Positions 16,312-25,129 are shown, counted from the first letter of the stretch. The stretch: 43,006 bases of DNA from DASXRA01 sp036506155 (GCA_036506155.1 DASXSF010000045.1:1-43006); one strand, 5' to 3'. The notes: a model not told the origin generated them from the sequence alone. Numbers and translations are program-made.

Positions 16312-17380
16312 ATGAGCGAGAGCACCTCGACGTCCGGGCGGCAGGCCGACGACGCCAAGCGCATTGCCGGCGGATACGCGTTCCAGGGGCCCGCGCTGGA
16401 GTTCGGCTCGGTCGTGCTCGACGGGTCGGTGTACCCGGACGCGCATATCCGGGTCCCACTGTCCACGCTCAACCGGCACGCCCAGTGACAAGGTCACCCA
16501 ACGGGCAGCGGATACGCAGGACGACTGGACACCGACGGCGTACCCGGTCGAGTTCCTGGCCCTCGGTGGCGTCGGCACCGGGGTGCCGCTGCGCGCAACC
16601 ATGACGTCGTTCGGCCCGACTCTGCTATCCAAGGTCCTCGGCCTGAACGACACCCAGGAATCCTCGCTCGAGCTTGTCTTCCACTTCGCCGACAAGGCCG
16701 GCCTCGCGCTGCTCGATCTGAAGGATCTCCAGGCCGTCATCCGGTATCTGGCCAGCCCCGAGGGCAAGTCGGATCTGTCCGGGCTCGGCGGACTTTCACC
16801 GGCCACTGCCGGCGTGATACGGCGCGAGCTGATCGGCTTGTCCGACAAGGGCGGCGAGGTGTTCTTCGGCGAGCCCGAATGGGAGACGAAGGATCTGCTA
16901 CGCGCCTCCCCTGACGGCAAGGGAGTGATCAGCTCGATCGAGTTGAGCAACCTGCAGCACCGCCCGCAGCTGTTCAGCACGTTTCTGATGTGGCTGCTTG
17001 CTGATCTCTTTCACGAGCTGCCCGAGGTGGGCGATCTCGACAAGCCCAAGCTGGTGTTCTTCTTCGACGAGGCGCACCTGCTCTTCGACGGCGCCTCGAA
17101 GGCGTTCCTCGACGCGGTGACGCAAACGGTGCGGCGGTGGCGTCCTCGCCGCTATCGGCAACCTACGGCCAGGCGGTCGACCGCGAGTCGGCGTACGAGA
17201 AGCTCGCCGCCAAGCTCGCTCCGGCGCCGGCGCCGGCGCCGGCCGCCGGCGAGACCGCGCCTGCTCGGGAACACGGCGGCCACGCCGAGAAGGCCGCAGC
17301 TGCCGGAATGCTCGGCGGCCAGCTCCCTGGGCCGGGAGGTCACCTGGGGGCTGTTCGGGACCCGATCGCGCCGCCGCTAG
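16312..17380 (+). pseudogene. HerA-like DUF853 ATPase, remnant with internal deletions
   Basis: Fragments of a DUF853 ATPase (the M. tuberculosis Rv2510c type, normally about 530-560 residues) appear in order but in shifting frames. Piece 1 (16312 to about 16480) is the N-terminus, IAGGYAFQGPALEFGSVVLD, ending at PLSTLNRH, exactly where the Walker A loop should begin. Piece 2 (about 16490-17135, frame +1) restarts at SDKVTQRA and runs through WTPTAYPVEFLALGG, LSKVLGLNDTQESSLEL and the Walker B-like KPKLVFFFDEAHLLF to TQTVRR. Piece 3 (from 17137, frame -1) is PLSATYGQAVDRESAYEKLA. Piece 4 (to 17380) is the C-terminal LGREVTWGLFGTRSRRR. About 340 residues remain, the P-loop is gone, and at least two internal segments are missing. 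The remnant ends 1 bp before the convergent EF-G-like gene. Confidence 0.85.
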
Positions 17381-17381
17381 C

Positions 17382-19571
17382 TCACGAACGCGACGCGGTT
17401 CGCATCGTGGACGCCACGTTCGCCGGCACCACCTCGTACCGGGCGAACCGCCGCGCGAAGCGGCCGGTGCCGGCCGTCAGCGAGCGCAGCGTGATGGCAT
17501 AGCGGGTGAGTTCGGCGTCGGGCACCTCGGCGTGCACGATCGTGCGCTCCATGCCGGTGGGCGCGGTCGGGTCGGGCTCGGTGCCGGTGACCCGGCCGCG
17601 GCGGCCGGAGAGATCCGACATGACGGCGCCGACGTACGTGTCCGGAACGGTGACGTCGACGGTGGCCAGCGGCTCGAGGAGTGCCACGGAGCCGTTCGCG
17701 GCTGCGTCCTTCAACGCCAGACCGCCGGCTGTCTGGAACGCGGCATCGGATGAGTCGACGGTGTGCGCCTTGCCGTCGACCAGCGTCACGAGGACGTCGA
17801 CGACCGGCACGTGCTCGTTGTCCAGGCCCTGCGTCAGCTGCGCCCGCACGCCCTTCTCGACCGAGCCGATGAACTGCGAGGGCACGGCGCCGCCGACCAC
17901 CTTCTCGGCGAACTGGGTGCCTTCACCGCGCGGCAGCGGCGTCACAATCACGTCACACACGGCGTACTGTCCGTGCCCGCCGGACTGCTTCACCAGCCGC
18001 CCGTGCCCGCGCGCCTCCGACATGAACGTCTCACGGAGTGCCACTCGCAGTGGCACTGTCTCGACGTGCGCCCCGGTGACGCGCAGGCGTTCGAGCACGA
18101 CGTCGGCGTGCGCCTCGCCGAGGCACCACAGCACGAGCTGCCCGGTCTCCTGCTGCCGCTCGATGCGCACCGTCGGATCCCCGGCGGTGAGCCGGGTGAG
18201 CGCCTTGGCCAGCGCGTCCTCGTCCGCGCGCGTCGCGGCGTGGACGGCCACGGGCAGCAGCGGCTCAGGCATCTCCCACGGCTCGATGAGCAGCGGGGCT
18301 GCTTTCGCCGAGATCGTGTCGCCCGTCTCGGCGCTGCCGAGCCGGGCGATCGCACAGATGTCACCGGCAATCGCCCGCTCGATCGGCCGCAGGGTGGTTC
18401 CCAGCGGCGAGAAGATCTGGCCGACCCGCTCGTCGGCGTCGTGGTCGGGGTGCCCGCGTGACTCGCCGCCGTGCCCGGAGATGTGCACTGCCGTCTCCGG
18501 GACGAGCGTTCCGGAGAACAGTCGTAGCACCGATAGCCGGCCCAGGTACGGGTCGACTGTGGTGCGCACGATCTCCCCGAGCAGCGGTCCGCCCGGGTCG
18601 CACCCGTTCAGCTCCACGGTCGCGCCGTAGAGCGGCATGGCGGGCGGCAGCTCCCGTTCCACCGGGGACGGGAACGCGCCTGTCAAGAGGTCGAGCAGCT
18701 CAGCCATGCCGAGTCCGCTCGAAGCGCACACGGGCATCACCGGGTAGAACGTGCCCTGGGCGACGGCGGTCTCCAGGTCGTCGATCAGGACGTCGAGCTC
18801 GATGTCCTCGCCGCCCAGGTAGCGGTCGAGCAGCGTCTCGTCCTCGCTGTTGTTGATGATCGCCTCGATCAGCGCGTTGCGGGACGTCTCGACGTCACCG
18901 TCGACGGCGATGTCCGCGGAGAATGGCATCTCCTTGGGCGGGAAGCCTGCGGAGTAGTCGTAGACGGTGCGGCTGAGCAGCCCCACCAGCCCGTCGGGTG
19001 CCTGCTCGGGTCCACCGCCCACGGTGAGGTACGCCGGCAGCACCGCCTGCCCATCGGCACCGCCGAAAACGCGCTGGCACCCGGCCACCGCGGAGCCGAG
19101 CGACGCGCGCGGAGCGTCCAGCTTGGTGACGACGATGGCCCGCGGCGTGCCGAGCCGGGCGCACTCCTCCCAGATCGACACGGTGATCGGGTCGATGTCG
19201 TCGGTGGCCGACACGACGAACAACGCCGCGTCGGCGGCCCGCAGCCCGGCACGCAGCTCGCCGGTGAAGTCGGGATAGCCGGGGGTGTCGAGCAGATTGA
19301 TCACCACGTCGTCGTGCCGCAGCGGACACACCGAGAGGACGACGGAACGTTGCTGGGCCACTTCGACGGGATCCGAGTCACTGACCGTGGTGCCGTCAGC
19401 GATCGTGCCGGCGCGCCCGATCGCGCCGGTGGCGGCGAGCAGCGCCTCGACGAGCGTCGTCTTTCCCGCCGCGGAGTGGCCGACGAGCGCGACGTTGCGG
19501 ATCTTTTCCGGGCGGTCGGCGGTCTCGATGGCGGCCACCTGGGTCTTCGTCGCGGTTTTCTTCGTCGACAT
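17382..19571 (-). CDS. fusA2: Elongation factor G-like protein (EF-G2)
   Basis: Translational-GTPase paralogue of 729 residues with the EF-G domain order (G domain, beta-barrel domain II, domains III-V). The P-loop is GHSAAGKT (residues 31-38). The switch II motif reads DTPGYPDF, with Tyr at 99 where canonical EF-G has the catalytic His, and the G4 motif is TKLD rather than NKxD. This matches mycobacterial FusA2 (Rv0120c type), whose M. smegmatis counterpart was reported to lack ribosome-stimulated GTPase activity. So I would not call it a second translocase. The ATG at 19571 has AGAGGA upstream; a longer frame to 19646 adds 25 residues without support. The N-terminus is Lys/Thr rich. It is divergent from pgsA. 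Confidence 0.92.
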   Translation of the reverse strand: MSTKKTATKTQVAAIETADRPEKIRNVALVGHSAAGKTTLVEALLAATGAIGRAGTIADGTTVSDSDPVEVAQQRSVVLSVCPLRHDDVVINLLDTPGYPDFTGELRAGLRAADAALFVVSATDDIDPITVSIWEECARLGTPRAIVVTKLDAPRASLGSAVAGCQRVFGGADGQAVLPAYLTVGGGPEQAPDGLVGLLSRTVYDYSAGFPPKEMPFSADIAVDGDVETSRNALIEAIINNSEDETLLDRYLGGEDIELDVLIDDLETAVAQGTFYPVMPVCASSGLGMAELLDLLTGAFPSPVERELPPAMPLYGATVELNGCDPGGPLLGEIVRTTVDPYLGRLSVLRLFSGTLVPETAVHISGHGGESRGHPDHDADERVGQIFSPLGTTLRPIERAIAGDICAIARLGSAETGDTISAKAAPLLIEPWEMPEPLLPVAVHAATRADEDALAKALTRLTAGDPTVRIERQQETGQLVLWCLGEAHADVVLERLRVTGAHVETVPLRVALRETFMSEARGHGRLVKQSGGHGQYAVCDVIVTPLPRGEGTQFAEKVVGGAVPSQFIGSVEKGVRAQLTQGLDNEHVPVVDVLVTLVDGKAHTVDSSDAAFQTAGGLALKDAAANGSVALLEPLATVDVTVPDTYVGAVMSDLSGRRGRVTGTEPDPTAPTGMERTIVHAEVPDAELTRYAITLRSLTAGTGRFARRFARYEVVPANVASTMRTASRS

Positions 19572-19705
19572 GGAGCATCCTCTCGCTGACACCGGGCGTT
19601 CTCGCATTCGACACCCATCCGTAGCGCGCGACAAGCGGATCGGCAAGATCAGGGTGTCCGGGCCGCTATCGTGAGCGCGCCGACCGAGCAGAGGATCGCC
19701 GACAC

Positions 19706-20326
19706 GTGTTGAACATTCACGCTCGCGAGTGGGTATCGAAGACGATCAACCCGCTCGGTGTCCGGCTCGCCCGAGCCGGCGTGACCCCGGACCAGATCAC
19801 GATCACGGGCACGGTGGGCGCCACCGCCGCCGCATTGATCTTCTTCACGCGGGGGTGGTGGTTCTCCGGAACCATACTGATCTGGGGCTTCGTGATGCTG
19901 GACGTGGTCGACGGCGCGGTCGCTCGGGCCGGTGGCACCTCCACCAAGTTCGGCGCGGTGCTCGACTCCACCGGAGACCGCATCGTGGACGCCGCCGTAT
20001 TCGGCTCGATCGGGTGGTACTTCGCCCGGCACGACCAGCCGTGGATGCTGGCCGGCTGCCTGCTGTGCCTGGTGCTCGGCCAGCTCACCTCCTACATCCG
20101 CGCCCGCGCCGAAGGCGTCGGGCTCTCCGCCACGGTCGGTATCGCGGAACGCGCCGAGCGGCTCATCATCATCCTGGTCGGGACGGGGCTCTCCGGCGAG
20201 CACCTGCGGGTGCCTTACGTGCAGGCGATCGCCGTCTGGGTGTTGGTGGGCGCCTCGGCGATCACCGTGATTCAGCGGCTCGCTACGGTGTGGCAGCAGT
20301 CCCGCGACGAGAGCGGGGCGCGATGA
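19706..20326 (+). CDS. pgsA: CDP-alcohol phosphatidyltransferase, phosphatidylinositol phosphate synthase type
   Basis: Joins CDP-diacylglycerol to inositol phosphate to form phosphatidylinositol phosphate, precursor of PI and PIMs, in the inner membrane. The 206 residues contain the complete family signature D-x2-D-G-x2-A-R-x8-G-x3-D-x3-D: LDVVDGAVARAGG followed by KFGAVLDSTGDR (about residues 71-98). Five to six membrane segments are visible. The PI rather than PG assignment rests on the next two genes (acyltransferase, pimA), the same order as Rv2612c-Rv2610c. The GTG at 19706 is preceded by AGAGGA. A TATCGT box at 19667-19672 is a possible promoter. The stop codon lies in a boundary repeat. 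Confidence 0.92.
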   Translation: MLNIHAREWVSKTINPLGVRLARAGVTPDQITITGTVGATAAALIFFTRGWWFSGTILIWGFVMLDVVDGAVARAGGTSTKFGAVLDSTGDRIVDAAVFGSIGWYFARHDQPWMLAGCLLCLVLGQLTSYIRARAEGVGLSATVGIAERAERLIIILVGTGLSGEHLRVPYVQAIAVWVLVGASAITVIQRLATVWQQSRDESGAR

Positions 20327-20341
20327 GCGCTTGGGCGAGGA
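20321..20341 (+). repeat. Gene-boundary repeat, copy 2
   Basis: GATGAGCGCTTGGGCGAGGA (from 20322) differs from the 1266 copy at two positions. It supplies the TGA stop of pgsA at one end. At the other end its altered bases create AGGAGG (20338-20343), the Shine-Dalgarno of the next gene, whose GTG is 5 nt further on. Confidence 0.65.
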
Positions 20342-20348
20342 GGCCACG

Positions 20349-21287
20349 GTGAGGGCTGGCGAGCTGCGCGCCCGTGCTCTCGACCTGAGCTTCGCCGCGG
20401 GATGGGGCGCGGTGAAATCGCTGCCGGCACCGTTCGCGCGGCGAGCCTTCCAGGCAGTCGCCGACGTCGCCACTGCCCGGGACGGCAAGGGTGCGCAGCA
20501 GCTGCGGCGCAACCTGCGCCGGGTGGTTCCGGACGCCAGTGAGGCGCAGCTGGATGAGCTCGTCGGTGCGGGTCTGCGTTCCTACGCGAGGTACTGGCTG
20601 GAAACGTTCCGGCTCCCGAGGATGGACAAGCGGGCCGTAGCCGCCGGCGCTGAGGCGAACACGACCGGCGCCGCGAACATCGACGCGGCAGCCCGCGCCG
20701 GCAAGGGCCTCATCCTGGCGCTGCCGCATATGGGCAACTGGGATGTCGCCGCGATCTGGCTGATCGGCCGCGGCTACCCGTTCACCACCGTTGCCGAACG
20801 GCTCAAGCCGGACTCGCTGTTCGACCGCTTCGTCGCATACCGGGAGAGCCTGGGCATGGAGGTGCTGCCGCTCACCGGGGGAGCGTCGCCGTCGGAGGCG
20901 CTGGCGCAGCGGCTGCGCTCGGGTCGGGCCGTGTGTCTGGTCGCCGACCGGGACCTGTCACGAAACGGCGTCGACGTGGACTTCTTCGGCGAGACGGCCC
21001 GCATGCCGGGCGGACCGGCACTGCTCGCCGCGACCACCGGTGCCGTGCTGCTGCCGGTAGGCCTGTGGTTCACGCCGGATGGTGGCTGGGGCCAGTGGAT
21101 CGGCGAGCCGATCGAGCCGGCCGGCACTCGCCTCGCGCAGAAGGTCCGCACCGGGACGCAGGCGTTGGCCGACGCCTTCGCCGGGCAGGTCGCCGCGCAT
21201 CCCGCGGACTGGCACATGCTCCAGAAGCTGTGGGTGGCGGATCTGTCGGTCCGCACCGCCGCGTCGAACGGCCATAGACCCGGATAG
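20349..21287 (+). CDS. patA: Phosphatidylinositol mannoside acyltransferase
   Basis: LpxL/HtrB-type lysophospholipid acyltransferase of 312 residues. In mycobacteria the orthologue (Rv2611c, PatA) acylates the mannose of PIM1/PIM2 on the cytosolic face of the membrane. The catalytic H-x4-D motif is HMGNWD in LILALPHMGNWDVAA (about residue 130). Also visible are ERLKPDSLFDRFVAYRESLG, LTGGASPSEALAQRLRSG, VADRDLSRNGVDVDFFG and MPGGPALLA. The GTG at 20349 follows AGGAGG by 5 nt. pimA starts 4 nt after the stop codon, and the pgsA-patA-pimA order strongly supports the PIM role. Confidence 0.92.
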   Translation: MRAGELRARALDLSFAAGWGAVKSLPAPFARRAFQAVADVATARDGKGAQQLRRNLRRVVPDASEAQLDELVGAGLRSYARYWLETFRLPRMDKRAVAAGAEANTTGAANIDAAARAGKGLILALPHMGNWDVAAIWLIGRGYPFTTVAERLKPDSLFDRFVAYRESLGMEVLPLTGGASPSEALAQRLRSGRAVCLVADRDLSRNGVDVDFFGETARMPGGPALLAATTGAVLLPVGLWFTPDGGWGQWIGEPIEPAGTRLAQKVRTGTQALADAFAGQVAAHPADWHMLQKLWVADLSVRTAASNGHRPG

Positions 21288-21291
21288 CCCC

Positions 21292-22437
21292 GTGCGCATC
21301 GGCATCGTCTGCCCGTACTCCTGGGACATCCCCGGAGGCGTTCAGGCACACGTGCGCGACCTCGCGGAGGCGCTGCTCGACCTCGGCCATGTCGTCTCGG
21401 TGCTGGCGCCCGGCGACGACGACATCCCCGACCTGGCGCGCTATGTGGTGACTGCGGGGCGGGCCGTCCGGATCCCGTACAACGGCTCGGTGGCGCGGCT
21501 CCAGTTCGGCCTCGTCTCGGCCACCCGGGTGCGCCGCTGGCTGCGCGACGGCGACTTCGACGTGGTCCATGTGCACGAACCGGCGCCGCCGAGCTTGTCG
21601 CTACTCGCCTGCATGATCCACGACGGGCCACTGGTGGCGACTTTCCACGTGGCGCTCACCAAGTCGCGGTGGCTGGCGATGTCCGACACCGTGCTCCAGC
21701 CGTTCCTGGAGAAGCTGTCCGGGCGTATCGCGGTGTCCGACGCCGCGCGCAAGGTGATCGTCGAGCACCTGGGCGCCGACGCGGTCGTCATCCCGAACGG
21801 CGTGGCTGTGTCGCATTACACGCACGCACGGCCGCTGCCCGGCTACCCGCGGGCGGGCGGGACGGTCGGGTTCATCGGCCGCTACGACGAGCCACGCAAG
21901 GGCATGGACGTGCTCGTGCCGGCGCTCGAGAGGTTGGTGCCGAAGCGGCCCGGGCTGCGGCTGCTCGTCGCCGGACGGGGCGAGGCCGAGGAGTTCCTAG
22001 CAGGGGTCCCGCGGATCGTTCGCGACCGGATCGACCTGATGGGCCAGGTGAGCGAGCACGACAAAGCGCGCATGCTCAAGAGCGTCGACGTGTACTGCGC
22101 GCCCAACACCGGGCAGGAGAGCTTCGGGGTGATCCTGCTCGAGGCCATGGCGGCGCACACCCCGATCGTGGCGAGCGAGCTCGAGGCGTTCAAGCGGGTG
22201 CTCGGTGGTGGCGTGGCAGGGCAGCTGTTCCCGATCGGTGACTCGGCGGCCTTGGCCGGCGAGCTGGACCGGGTGCTCGACGACGGGGCGTTGCGACGGC
22301 GGCTGACCGAGGCGGCTGCCAAGGCCGTGGTCCCGTACGACTGGTCGACGGTCGTCCGGGAGGTGCTGCGCGTCTACGAACTCGCGATCGCCGGCGCCGG
22401 AGCGCCGTTCGATCGAGGCCGGCGGGGGCCCCGTTAG
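21292..22437 (+). CDS. pimA: Phosphatidylinositol alpha-mannosyltransferase
   Basis: GT4-family glycosyltransferase of 381 residues that transfers the first mannose from GDP-mannose to phosphatidylinositol, starting PIM and lipoglycan synthesis. The N-terminal Rossmann domain has IGIVCPYSWDIPGGVQAHVR with the GGVQ loop, and VVHVHEPAPPSLSLL. The C-terminal domain has VGFIGRYDEPRKGMDVL (about residue 190), LLVAGRGEAEEF and the nucleotide-sugar motif ESFGVILLEAMAAHTPIVAS. The GTG at 21292 gives the standard N-terminus. Its TAG stop (22435-22437) forms part of the -10 box of the next gene. Confidence 0.95.
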   Translation: MRIGIVCPYSWDIPGGVQAHVRDLAEALLDLGHVVSVLAPGDDDIPDLARYVVTAGRAVRIPYNGSVARLQFGLVSATRVRRWLRDGDFDVVHVHEPAPPSLSLLACMIHDGPLVATFHVALTKSRWLAMSDTVLQPFLEKLSGRIAVSDAARKVIVEHLGADAVVIPNGVAVSHYTHARPLPGYPRAGGTVGFIGRYDEPRKGMDVLVPALERLVPKRPGLRLLVAGRGEAEEFLAGVPRIVRDRIDLMGQVSEHDKARMLKSVDVYCAPNTGQESFGVILLEAMAAHTPIVASELEAFKRVLGGGVAGQLFPIGDSAALAGELDRVLDDGALRRRLTEAAAKAVVPYDWSTVVREVLRVYELAIAGAGAPFDRGRRGPR

Positions 22438-22440
22438 GCT
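22435..22440 (+). promoter_or_regulatory. Candidate leaderless -10 box built on the pimA stop codon
   Basis: TAGGCT fits TANNNT, begins with the pimA stop TAG and ends 8 nt before the ATG at 22449. The same six bases thus end one gene and start transcription of the next. Confidence 0.45.
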
Positions 22441-22448
22441 GACGCACC

Positions 22449-23003
22449 ATGCTGACCGCAGGCTGGCTGATCGCCGCGGTCGTCGTCGCCGTGTTGATCA
22501 CCAGCTGGATCACGTTCACGATCACCCGCCTCGACCGGCTGCACGCCCGGGTCGACGCTGCGCAGGCTGCGCTGGACGCGCAACTGGTGCGCCGCGCGGC
22601 CGCCTTGCTGCATGTGGCGGAGTCGTCGGTCGGGGTGCTACGCAACGAGGAGCGAGCGCGGCTCGAGCGCGTTTCCGAATCGGCACTTTCCGCCTCGCTC
22701 GACGACCGGGAAGGCGCTGAAAACGCCGTCGGCCGCGCCATGATCGACCTCGCCGGCCAGCACGCCGACCTGTCGCCGTCCGCCGTCGAGGAGCTGCGGG
22801 AGGCGGGCACCCGGGTCCTGATCGCCCGGCGCTTCTACAACGACGCGGTCCGCGACACCCGAGCGTTGCGGGGCCGCCGGATGCCCCGGTTGCTGCGCCT
22901 CGCCGGGCATCGGGACATGCCGCAGTTTTTCGACATCGACGACACCCTGCCCATCTACGAGCCGCCGGGCGGCTCGTCAACTCACGAGGAGATCAGCAGG
23001 TGA
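22449..23003 (+). CDS. LemA-like membrane-anchored protein
   Basis: A 184-residue protein with one N-terminal membrane segment (WLIAAVVVAVLITSWITFTI, residues 5-24) and a long helical, Arg/Glu/Ala-rich body. LDRLHARVDAAQAALDAQL near the start and ARRFYNDAVRDTRALR (about residues 125-140) resemble the LemA fold, in which AR-x2-YN motifs are conserved. The end is acidic (FFDIDDTLPIY). The biochemical function of LemA proteins is unknown, and the match here is moderate. In M. tuberculosis the position after pimA holds a Nudix-type gene; no Nudix box is seen here. The stop overlaps the next gene's GTG. Confidence 0.7.
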   Translation: MLTAGWLIAAVVVAVLITSWITFTITRLDRLHARVDAAQAALDAQLVRRAAALLHVAESSVGVLRNEERARLERVSESALSASLDDREGAENAVGRAMIDLAGQHADLSPSAVEELREAGTRVLIARRFYNDAVRDTRALRGRRMPRLLRLAGHRDMPQFFDIDDTLPIYEPPGGSSTHEEISR

Positions 23004-24124
23004 ATTTCGGGGAGCGTCTGACCGCGTTCGTCGCGCGACTTACGCCCATGCAGAAGGCCGCTGCGGGCGTGCTCGTGGTGGCCCTCGCTGCCGGCGGCAC
23101 TGCTGGCGGGCTCGTGGCCGCGGGCGTCGGCTCCTCGGATGCTGCGGCGCTGTCGGCCGTACCACCGCCGCCGCCCACGACGAGCTCACCCAAGCCGAAG
23201 CCCAAGCCCAAGCCCAAGCCGAGGCCGAAGCCCAAGCCCAGGCCCAAGCCGGTGAACCCGCTCACCGGCGTGGGCCCAGTGCCGAAGGGACCGGTCGTCG
23301 CCGTGAAGATCGACGACACCGAGAACGGCCGTCCGCAGCGCGGCATCGATCAGGCCGACATTGTCTACGTCGAGCAGGCCGAAGGCGGACTCACCCGGCT
23401 CGTCGCGGTGTTCGCGTCGCACAAGCCTGTTGTCGAGGCGGTGCGGAGCGTGCGAACCAGTGACCCCGAACTACTCAGCCAGTACGGCCGGATCACCCTC
23501 GTCGCGTCGGGCGGCGGCGGCGATTCACTGCCCACCCTCGACCGATCCATCCTGCACTCGGTGATCAACGACCGTGGCGGAGTCGGGTTTGCCCGCGACG
23601 GAGGCCGTTCGGCGCCGTACAACCTCACCTCGAACCTCGCGGCGGTGAGCGCCAGCGGTCACGGTGCGTCCGCGAAGAGCATCGGCTTTACGTGGGCAGG
23701 GAAGCTCAGCGGGGTGCGCGCCTCGTCGCGCGGCCAGGCGGTCCATACGGTGGTCGGCGGCACTCCGGTCGACTTCCGGTGGGATCGGGTCCGCCACAAG
23801 TACGTGCGGCTGATCGGCGGGGTTCCGCAGGTCGCTGCCGACGGCCGTGTGATTGCGACTCGAAACGTGATCGTGCAGTACTGCAAGGTCAGCGTGCATC
23901 CCGGCGACGTCGACGTGGCAGGCAACCCGGCGCAGTACACGCACTCGATCGGTCGCCGCACCGTCGTGGTCTTCCGCGATGGCAAGCGCATCGACGGGAT
24001 CTGGTCGCGGCCGTCCGAGAAATCCGGCACGAAACTGCTCACGGCAGGCGGCAAACCGATCCCGCTCGCGCCAGGTGGTGCCTGGGTCATCCTGGTAGCC
24101 GCAGGCGCGCCACTGGCCAGTTGA
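23000..24124 (+). CDS. DUF3048 domain protein, membrane-anchored, with Lys-Pro repeat linker
   Basis: Envelope protein of 374 residues. A basic N-terminus precedes one hydrophobic segment (about residues 18-45, AAAGVLVVALAAGGTAGGLV), then a Pro-rich and Lys-Pro repeated linker (about 55-85). The rest is a YerB-like DUF3048 domain with PVVAVKIDDTENGRPQRGID, ADIVYVEQAEGGLTRLVAVF and VRSVRTSDPELLSQYG. The C-terminus has GGAWVILVAAG. No lipobox Cys is present, unlike Bacillus YerB, so it is a transmembrane or cleaved protein rather than a lipoprotein. The KP linker suggests a cell-wall-spanning spacer. Function is unknown. GTG overlaps the preceding stop (GTGA). Confidence 0.85.
   Translation: MNFGERLTAFVARLTPMQKAAAGVLVVALAAGGTAGGLVAAGVGSSDAAALSAVPPPPPTTSSPKPKPKPKPKPRPKPKPRPKPVNPLTGVGPVPKGPVVAVKIDDTENGRPQRGIDQADIVYVEQAEGGLTRLVAVFASHKPVVEAVRSVRTSDPELLSQYGRITLVASGGGGDSLPTLDRSILHSVINDRGGVGFARDGGRSAPYNLTSNLAAVSASGHGASAKSIGFTWAGKLSGVRASSRGQAVHTVVGGTPVDFRWDRVRHKYVRLIGGVPQVAADGRVIATRNVIVQYCKVSVHPGDVDVAGNPAQYTHSIGRRTVVVFRDGKRIDGIWSRPSEKSGTKLLTAGGKPIPLAPGGAWVILVAAGAPLAS
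23191..23251 (+). repeat. Tandem hexanucleotide repeat encoding Lys-Pro
   Basis: About ten imperfect copies of a 6-bp unit (AAGCCC, AAGCCG or variants with AGG) encode an alternating Lys/Arg-Pro linker in the DUF3048 protein. All changes keep the KP/RP pattern, and the unit length keeps the frame, so copy number can vary without breaking the gene. Confidence 0.8.
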
Positions 24125-24133
24125 ACCGCGGGC

Positions 24134-24154
24134 TCTTCGCGCGGACGCTCATCG
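24134..24154 (-). repeat. Gene-boundary repeat, inverted copy
   Basis: On the minus strand GATGAGCGTCCGCGCGAAGA matches the 1266 copy at 17 of 20 positions. It lies 10 nt after the stop of the DUF3048 gene and 60 nt before pdxS, the only copy here in the reverse direction. Confidence 0.65.
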
Positions 24155-24203
24155 CGGGCCATTGGAGTCGCAACGGCCGGGCGGGCGGGCGGCTCGGCGT
24201 CCC

Positions 24204-24209
24204 TAGAAT
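24204..24209 (+). promoter_or_regulatory. Candidate leaderless -10 box for pdxS
   Basis: TAGAAT, close to the strongest TANNNT form, ends 6 nt before the ATG at 24216, with no Shine-Dalgarno between. Confidence 0.6.
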
Positions 24210-24215
24210 TGGCGC

Positions 24216-25127
24216 ATGCCCGATGCACAGCGCACCACGACCCAACACGTTGTCGGCACTGCCCGCGTCAAGCGTGGCATGGCCGAGATGCTCAAGGGTG
24301 GCGTGATCATGGACGTGGTCACGCCGGAGCAGGCCAAGATCGCCGAGGACGCCGGCGCGGTGGCGGTGATGGCGCTCGAGCGGGTGCCCGCCGACATCCG
24401 GGCGCAGGGCGGCGTCTCGCGCATGAGCGACCCCGACATGATCGACGGCATCATCGCGGCCGTCTCGATTCCGGTGATGGCCAAGGCCCGCATCGGTCAC
24501 TTCGTCGAGGCGCAGGTACTCCAGAGCCTCGGCGTCGACTACATCGACGAGTCGGAGGTGCTCACTCCCGCCGACTACGCCAATCACATCGACAAGTGGG
24601 CGTTCACGGTGCCGTTCGTATGCGGCGCGACCAACCTGGGGGAGGCGCTGCGGCGCATCACCGAAGGCGCCGCGATGATCCGCTCCAAGGGCGAGGCCGG
24701 TACCGGCGACGTCTCGAACGCGACTACCCACATGCGTGCCATCCGCGCCGAGATACGCCGGTTGCAGAACTTGCCGGAGGATGAGCTGTTCGTGGCGGCG
24801 AAGGAGCTTCAGGCGCCGTACGAGCTGGTGGCCGAGGTCGCGACGGCAGGCAAGCTGCCGGTCGTGTTGTTCACCGCCGGTGGCATCGCCACTCCGGCCG
24901 ACGCCGCGATGATGATGCAGCTGGGGGCTGAGGGCGTGTTCGTCGGCTCGGGCATCTTCAAGTCCGGCGACCCGGCCCGCCGCGCCGAGGCGATCGTCAG
25001 GGCCACCACGTTCTACGACGACCCCGATGTGATTGCCAAGGCCTCCCGCGGTCTCGGCGAGGCGATGGTCGGCATCAACGTCGAGGACGTGCCGGCACCG
25101 CACCGGCTGGCCGAGCGGGGCTGGTAG
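24216..25127 (+). CDS. pdxS: Pyridoxal 5'-phosphate synthase, synthase subunit PdxS
   Basis: Makes PLP from ribose 5-phosphate, glyceraldehyde 3-phosphate and ammonia delivered by PdxT, as a dodecamer. The 303-residue TIM barrel is near-canonical: GTARVKRGMAEMLKGGVIMD, GAVAVMALERVPADIRAQGG, MAKARIGHFVEAQVL and YIDESEVLTPADYANHIDK. The Schiff-base lysine lies in VMAKARIGH (about residue 90), and the second in MIRSKGEAGTG. The C-terminus has LFTAGGIATPADAAMMMQLG. A DUF2277 gene lies between it and pdxT, and all three are co-directional with gaps of 2 and 19 nt, a probable operon. Confidence 0.98.
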   Translation: MPDAQRTTTQHVVGTARVKRGMAEMLKGGVIMDVVTPEQAKIAEDAGAVAVMALERVPADIRAQGGVSRMSDPDMIDGIIAAVSIPVMAKARIGHFVEAQVLQSLGVDYIDESEVLTPADYANHIDKWAFTVPFVCGATNLGEALRRITEGAAMIRSKGEAGTGDVSNATTHMRAIRAEIRRLQNLPEDELFVAAKELQAPYELVAEVATAGKLPVVLFTAGGIATPADAAMMMQLGAEGVFVGSGIFKSGDPARRAEAIVRATTFYDDPDVIAKASRGLGEAMVGINVEDVPAPHRLAERGW

Positions 25128-25129
25128 CC

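Noticed and set aside
23191..23251. Short tandem repeats as a possible CRISPR array
   Set aside because: The unit is 6 bp with no spacers, lies inside a gene and encodes Lys-Pro.
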